DNA from: Anaerolineales bacterium
Lineage (GTDB): Bacteria; Chloroflexota; Anaerolineae; Anaerolineales; Villigracilaceae
DNA: 64,000 nucleotides
Direction: 5' to 3'
Assembly (NCBI GenBank): GCA_023382595.1
Contig: JAHDWB010000001.1
Coordinates: 558,001-622,000 of the forward strand
A program made the translations under genes and the position numbers. Numbering within the stretch: position 1 is the stretch's first letter; every line of letters starts with the position of its first letter. Shown here piece after piece: positions 60,175-64,000 of this stretch. The notes below the pieces were generated by a model. The model saw only the letters and a list, made by a program, of their open reading frames with translations, was not told the DNA's origin and made no database searches.

Positions 60175-61353
60175 ATGTCACAGAATTTCGATGCGATCAT
60201 CATTGGGGCAGGTGTCATAGGCACAAGCATTGCCTTCCACCTCGCAAAACGAGGCTTGAAGCCGGTCATTCTCGAGCAAAAACAAATGGGATTTGGCGCC
60301 ACTGGAAGTTCCAGCGGGCTTGTCCGCATGCACTACGACCTCGAAGTGGAATCCCGCCTTGCCTGGCAGAGTTTCCAATATTTCCGTAACTGGAGCGAGC
60401 GCGTGGGTGGCGAGTGCGGTTTCCGTCGTACCGGCTTCCTGCACATCGAACCCGCCAAGCACATCGAGAAATTGCGCGCAAACGTCGAAATGCATCAAAA
60501 GATCGGCATCCCATCCGAAATCATTACAGGGGACGAAGTAAAAAAACTTTCTCCATCCTTCAAAACAGATGACATCGAATTCGCGGCATACGAGCCTGAA
60601 TCTGGATACGCAGATGCAACGCTCACCGCGAATTCCTTTTTGACCGCCGCAAAAGAACATGGCGCTGTCTACGCGCAAGATTGTGGTGTGACCGCCGCCC
60701 AAACCGCTGGAGGTAAGGTGACCGGTGTGCAGAGTACGCGCGGCGATTTTTCTGCACCGATTGTCATCAATGCCGCCGGGGCGTGGGCTGGCAAGGTCAG
60801 TGATCTGTTCGGCGTTTCCATCCCGTTGGATACGTGGACTCATGATGTCGTCCATGTCCGACGCCCCGCTCATATAAAAGACCATCTGACCGTGATCGAC
60901 AGTTCGCTCAATATGTACTTCCGGCCTGATTCCGGTGACCTGACCCTGGTCGCCCTCGAAGATGACAGCCGCCTCGGCGAATCCCCTGAAGCGGACTTGG
61001 GCTATGTCGCCAAGGATTTCGTCGAGCGCGCCATTGACCGCATTTGCAAACGCATCCCCGCCATGGAGGAAGGCTCATTGCACTCCACCCACGTTGGCAG
61101 GGACGGATTGACTCCGGATCAGCGGGCAATTATCGGCGCGGCAGGACCCGAGGGTTATTACCTCGTCACCGGTTTCAGCGGCACCGGCTTCAAACTCTCC
61201 CCTGCCGTCGGTTTGTGCGTCAGCGAATTGATCGTGGACGGCAAAGCATCCACGGTGGATATCTCCGGTTTTGACCCCGCCCGCTTTGAGCGCGGGGAAA
61301 CACTCAAAGGACAGAACGATTACGGCTTCATCTGGCGTAACGAACAAAAGTAG
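60175..61353 (+). CDS. FAD-dependent oxidoreductase (DAO / sarcosine oxidase-like)
   Basis: A 392-residue enzyme. The dinucleotide site GAGVIGTSIAFHLAKRG near the N-terminus and GYYLVTGFSGTGFKLSPAVG at the C-terminus are typical of the D-amino acid oxidase superfamily. Members oxidise glycine, sarcosine or proline-like amines. The start is ATG 60175, with AGGA upstream. A TTG 27 nt earlier is weaker. It stands as a separate gene with a 137-nt leader gap lacking other recognisable features. Confidence 0.85.
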   Translation: MSQNFDAIIIGAGVIGTSIAFHLAKRGLKPVILEQKQMGFGATGSSSGLVRMHYDLEVESRLAWQSFQYFRNWSERVGGECGFRRTGFLHIEPAKHIEKLRANVEMHQKIGIPSEIITGDEVKKLSPSFKTDDIEFAAYEPESGYADATLTANSFLTAAKEHGAVYAQDCGVTAAQTAGGKVTGVQSTRGDFSAPIVINAAGAWAGKVSDLFGVSIPLDTWTHDVVHVRRPAHIKDHLTVIDSSLNMYFRPDSGDLTLVALEDDSRLGESPEADLGYVAKDFVERAIDRICKRIPAMEEGSLHSTHVGRDGLTPDQRAIIGAAGPEGYYLVTGFSGTGFKLSPAVGLCVSELIVDGKASTVDISGFDPARFERGETLKGQNDYGFIWRNEQK

Positions 61354-61382
61354 GCGCGCCGCCTGCGAAGATAAGGACATAT

Positions 61383-62507
61383 ATGAATTCACGTACTAAA
61401 AAGTTAAAACTCATCACTATAAGTATATTTCTGCTTATCTTTGCAGTTGCAGTAAGTGCATGCGGTGCTGAAGGAAATTTTCTGGCAGGTGGTGCCGGTG
61501 CTTCAAACGCCGAAGAGGAGATCACTGCCACTCCCGCCGCTGAAGAGCCGATCGTTGAGCCGCCTACTCCCACGCCCATCCCCGAACCGTTCGGGCGCAT
61601 CATCTTCGTTTCCAACCGCGAAGGTCAAAAAAATCTATTCATCACCGCACCGAACGGAACCGACCTGAACCGCCTTACCGCAAACGGCTCGGAAGACAGC
61701 ACACCCCGCATTTCCCCCGATGGCACAAAGATCGCGTTCGTTTCCACGGTCAACAATAACATGGACATTTACATCCTTGACCTTGGCTCGGGCGCGATCA
61801 CGCGTGTCACGGACACCCCTGAAAAAGACTCATCCCCCTCCTGGTCACCCGACGGCACAAGACTAGCCTTCGAATCCTTCCGCGATGGCAACTTCGAGAT
61901 CTACATCACCAACATCGACGGCTCCAACCAGATCCGCATCACAAACGACTCCTCCGGCGACAGCAGCCCCGTCTGGTCGCCGGTCGGCAACGAGATTGCA
62001 TTTGTCAGCAACCGTTATGGAAACGCAGATATCCTGCTGACGTCGCTCAATGGCTCCATTTCCACACTGACGACGAACGTCGCCCCAGACTCCGCTCCAA
62101 CCTGGTCGCCAAACGGAAGCCGCATCGCCTTTCAGACCCATGACGGCGAACTCTCTCATCTGTGCATCATCGGGCGTGATGGACTTGGACAAAACTGCAT
62201 TACGTCCGCCATGGCGAAATATAGTCCGCCTGCCTGGTCACCCGATGGGAATTGGATCGCCGCCAGCGCACCGGACAGCGGCATCCATCTTTTCAGTCTG
62301 GCAGACAACTCCATGACCCAACTCTCCGCACCGGGGATCGAACCGCTTGGGATCCCATCCTGGTCACCGGATGGGTTGCGGCTGGTCCTTCAAGCCCAAA
62401 CCGGGGGGAGTACCGAGCTTTTCATGACGCTCATTCAAACCAATGAGTTCACACAACTTACTTTCACAAATAGTTACAATGGAGAACCGCACTGGTTTAA
62501 TAATTAA
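61383..62507 (+). CDS. TolB-like beta-propeller lipoprotein
   Basis: A 374-residue surface protein. The signal ends VSACG (Cys about 27), then a Glu/Pro/Thr linker. About six blades of the WD40-like (PD40) type follow, each with SWSPDGTRLAF-style repeats and IYITNIDGSNQ-like turns, as in TolB. The propeller probably mediates binding outside the cell. No Tol-Pal genes are present. AAGGA precedes ATG 61383. Confidence 0.82.
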   Translation: MNSRTKKLKLITISIFLLIFAVAVSACGAEGNFLAGGAGASNAEEEITATPAAEEPIVEPPTPTPIPEPFGRIIFVSNREGQKNLFITAPNGTDLNRLTANGSEDSTPRISPDGTKIAFVSTVNNNMDIYILDLGSGAITRVTDTPEKDSSPSWSPDGTRLAFESFRDGNFEIYITNIDGSNQIRITNDSSGDSSPVWSPVGNEIAFVSNRYGNADILLTSLNGSISTLTTNVAPDSAPTWSPNGSRIAFQTHDGELSHLCIIGRDGLGQNCITSAMAKYSPPAWSPDGNWIAASAPDSGIHLFSLADNSMTQLSAPGIEPLGIPSWSPDGLRLVLQAQTGGSTELFMTLIQTNEFTQLTFTNSYNGEPHWFNN

Positions 62508-62528
62508 AACACATCTATAATCCGCCAC

Positions 62529-64000
62529 ATGCTTCCCGAATCGCCGCTCACCACAATTGAAAGCAGGTTGCGATATTTCCTGCCCGCAGAAATGTACGCG
62601 TCCATGTGGGGGAATCCGTCCGTGGACATCATGATCGAAGTCCACAACCACCTGCGGACCTTGCAGCGGATCCTGCACGATTACACGTCCAAACAGATCG
62701 ACATCAAAAAATTGAAGCCGGGCGATGTGAAAACCGACTGGCAGTACGGGACCATGATGTTCACCGACCTGGCTGGTTTCACAAAACTGATGGAAGCCAA
62801 CGCATCCAAGGGGCAGCAGGGCGCGGAGACCATTCTGAAACAATTAACGAAATATTTCTCCGCCATGATCGCGGTGATCAGTAAATCGGGCGGGGAATTG
62901 GTCGAGTTTACCGGCGATGCGATGCTGGTCGTCTTTCCGAAAACCAACCGGGATGACGATACCGTGCGCGCCGTGCGCGCCGGTCTGCGCATGCAGAGAG
63001 CCATGAAAGAATTTGCGAACATCCAAACGCCCAGCGGCGTTGTGGACCTGCAAATGCGGATCGGCATTCACAACGGCAGGTTCCTCACCGCGGATATCGG
63101 CACGCCGCGCCGCATGGAGCATGTCCTGCTTGGCAGGGATGTACAGCAGGCAAAGTTGACCGAGGGAAACGGGCGCAAAGGACGGGTCAATCTGTCAGCG
63201 AAGGCATATGAACGGGTGCAGGACCAATTTCAATTCGAGGAAGGCGAGGCGGGTTATTATCTGGTTGTGGATAATCTGAGCGAGGGCGAACTCGGCGAGT
63301 ATGAGATCACGCCGATGAACAGGCGCACCGCCAGCAGTATGATCTTCGATAGAAAAGATAAAAAGGAAGTGTTGAACAATATTGTCACGCTGCTCAATGA
63401 TATCGAGCCGATCGCGAGTTTCCTGCCGGCGTCTGTGCTTTCCCTGCTCGTCGAGAGCGCCGCAGACCGCAGAATCCCGCCGGATTTTCCGCATCCCACC
63501 ATTATGTTCGTCAATTTCGTCGGTTTGCCTGAGGCGGCGGACCGCGCGCTGCCGGGCGAGGAGCGAAAACTGGCGCTCAGTTTCTCACGCGCGTTTTCGT
63601 TGATCAACGCGGTTGTGGAATCGCGCGGCGGTGTATTGAAGAAAGTGACGTATCATCTGTTCGGTTCGGATATCGTCATTTATTTTGGCGTACCGACCGC
63701 GCATACGAACGATGAAATGCGCGCGGCGTCGGCGGCGGTTGCCATTCGGGAGATCATCTACAATCTCAGCAAGAAGCCGCCCACCATCGGGAACACCCAA
63801 CCGGAGATCTTCTGCCAGATCGGCATCAATACGGGACCCGCATTCGTAGCGGAGGTCGGGGAGCCGCGCGGACGACGCGAGTACAATGTGCTGGGCGACA
63901 CGGTCAACACAGCGGCGCGTTTAATGAACTATGCGCACAAGTATCAGATCATCATCTCAGAGGGCGTGAAACAGGCGATCGAGTCAAAATATGATTGCGC
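62529..64000 (+). CDS. Tandem class III nucleotide cyclase (cut by window end)
   Basis: 490 residues are visible and the frame runs off the window. Two cyclase homology domains are present (about 70-260 and 320-490). Domain 1 keeps both metal aspartates (MMFTDLAGF and GDAMLVVFP) but has RDVQQAKL where the transition-state VNxAxR motif should be. Domain 2 has Asn instead of the first Asp (IMFVNFVGL) but keeps DTVNTAARL. Together they could form one active site, as in two-domain (C1/C2) adenylyl cyclases and soluble AC. The ATG lies 7 nt after TATAAT (62516-62521). In related proteins an AAA/TPR part follows. That is not seen here. Confidence 0.85.
   Translation, partial: MLPESPLTTIESRLRYFLPAEMYASMWGNPSVDIMIEVHNHLRTLQRILHDYTSKQIDIKKLKPGDVKTDWQYGTMMFTDLAGFTKLMEANASKGQQGAETILKQLTKYFSAMIAVISKSGGELVEFTGDAMLVVFPKTNRDDDTVRAVRAGLRMQRAMKEFANIQTPSGVVDLQMRIGIHNGRFLTADIGTPRRMEHVLLGRDVQQAKLTEGNGRKGRVNLSAKAYERVQDQFQFEEGEAGYYLVVDNLSEGELGEYEITPMNRRTASSMIFDRKDKKEVLNNIVTLLNDIEPIASFLPASVLSLLVESAADRRIPPDFPHPTIMFVNFVGLPEAADRALPGEERKLALSFSRAFSLINAVVESRGGVLKKVTYHLFGSDIVIYFGVPTAHTNDEMRAASAAVAIREIIYNLSKKPPTIGNTQPEIFCQIGINTGPAFVAEVGEPRGRREYNVLGDTVNTAARLMNYAHKYQIIISEGVKQAIESKYDC

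Overview
The window looks like a chromosomal segment of an uncultured Chloroflexota bacterium, most likely class Anaerolineae. This is an inference from gene content: an alternative complex III (ACIII) operon, S-layer-homology secreted proteins, many short lipoproteins, DnaD/DnaI-type replication proteins, and moderately GC-rich DNA with gcgc-rich codons. There are no rRNA genes, prophages, CRISPR arrays or transposases. Three tRNA genes are present: Ser-GGA, Pro-GGG and selenocysteine (UCA anticodon).

Layout. 0.1-2.6 kb: two small unknown genes, then the electron-transfer flavoprotein genes etfB and etfA. 2.7-6.1 kb: a secreted beta-helix/SLH protein bracketed by two near-identical terminators, then a ribbon-helix-helix regulator followed by a double GNAT acetyltransferase. 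6.2-8.4 kb: an MFS exporter, tRNA-Ser and a VanZ-like membrane protein. 8.4-15.3 kb (minus strand): an ACIII operon actA-actB1-actB2-actC-actD-actE plus an extra monoheme cytochrome; actB is split and no actF is visible. 15.4-35.5 kb: a phosphate island of about 20 kb. It holds phoB-phoR, a polyphosphate operon (ppx-CHAD-sixA-ppk), a PHP phosphoesterase, surE, pstSCAB-arsC-phoU, a divergent extra pstB, and a second pstSCAB set. The first PstS is a single lipoprotein made of two nearly identical phosphate-binding domains. Three promoters in the island (phoB, pstS and a 35-residue membrane peptide) carry TTAACA-like repeats at about 11-bp spacing, each array ending 26 nt upstream of the -10 box. 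These are probably PhoB binding sites.

35.5-42.5 kb (minus strand): NAD salvage (nicotinate phosphoribosyltransferase and a nicotinamidase-like hydrolase), then a replication group of replicative helicase DnaB, a DnaD-domain protein and a helicase loader with two AAA+ domains in one chain. 42.5-43.2 kb: tRNA-Pro, a 107-bp tandem array built from tRNA 3'-end and terminator sequence, and tRNA-Sec. 43.2-57.3 kb (plus strand): an M50 membrane protease, an orphan solute-binding lipoprotein, a zinc-ribbon membrane protein, an aldehyde dehydrogenase, a beta-helix lipoprotein, an ABC-2 exporter, a YibE/F protein, an ECF sigma/anti-sigma/bactofilin-like operon, and a C45-family peptidase. 57.3-59.1 kb (minus): an MFS exporter and nadD. 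59.1-64 kb (plus): a GAF-domain protein, an FAD oxidoreductase, a TolB-like propeller lipoprotein and the start of a tandem class III nucleotide cyclase cut off by the window edge.

Two themes recur. Several genes have a good -10 box only 6-8 nt upstream of the start codon and no Shine-Dalgarno sequence, suggesting leaderless mRNAs. Several promoters sit directly against or inside terminator-like hairpins. No similarity searches were run. Gene names rest on motifs, lengths and neighbourhood.
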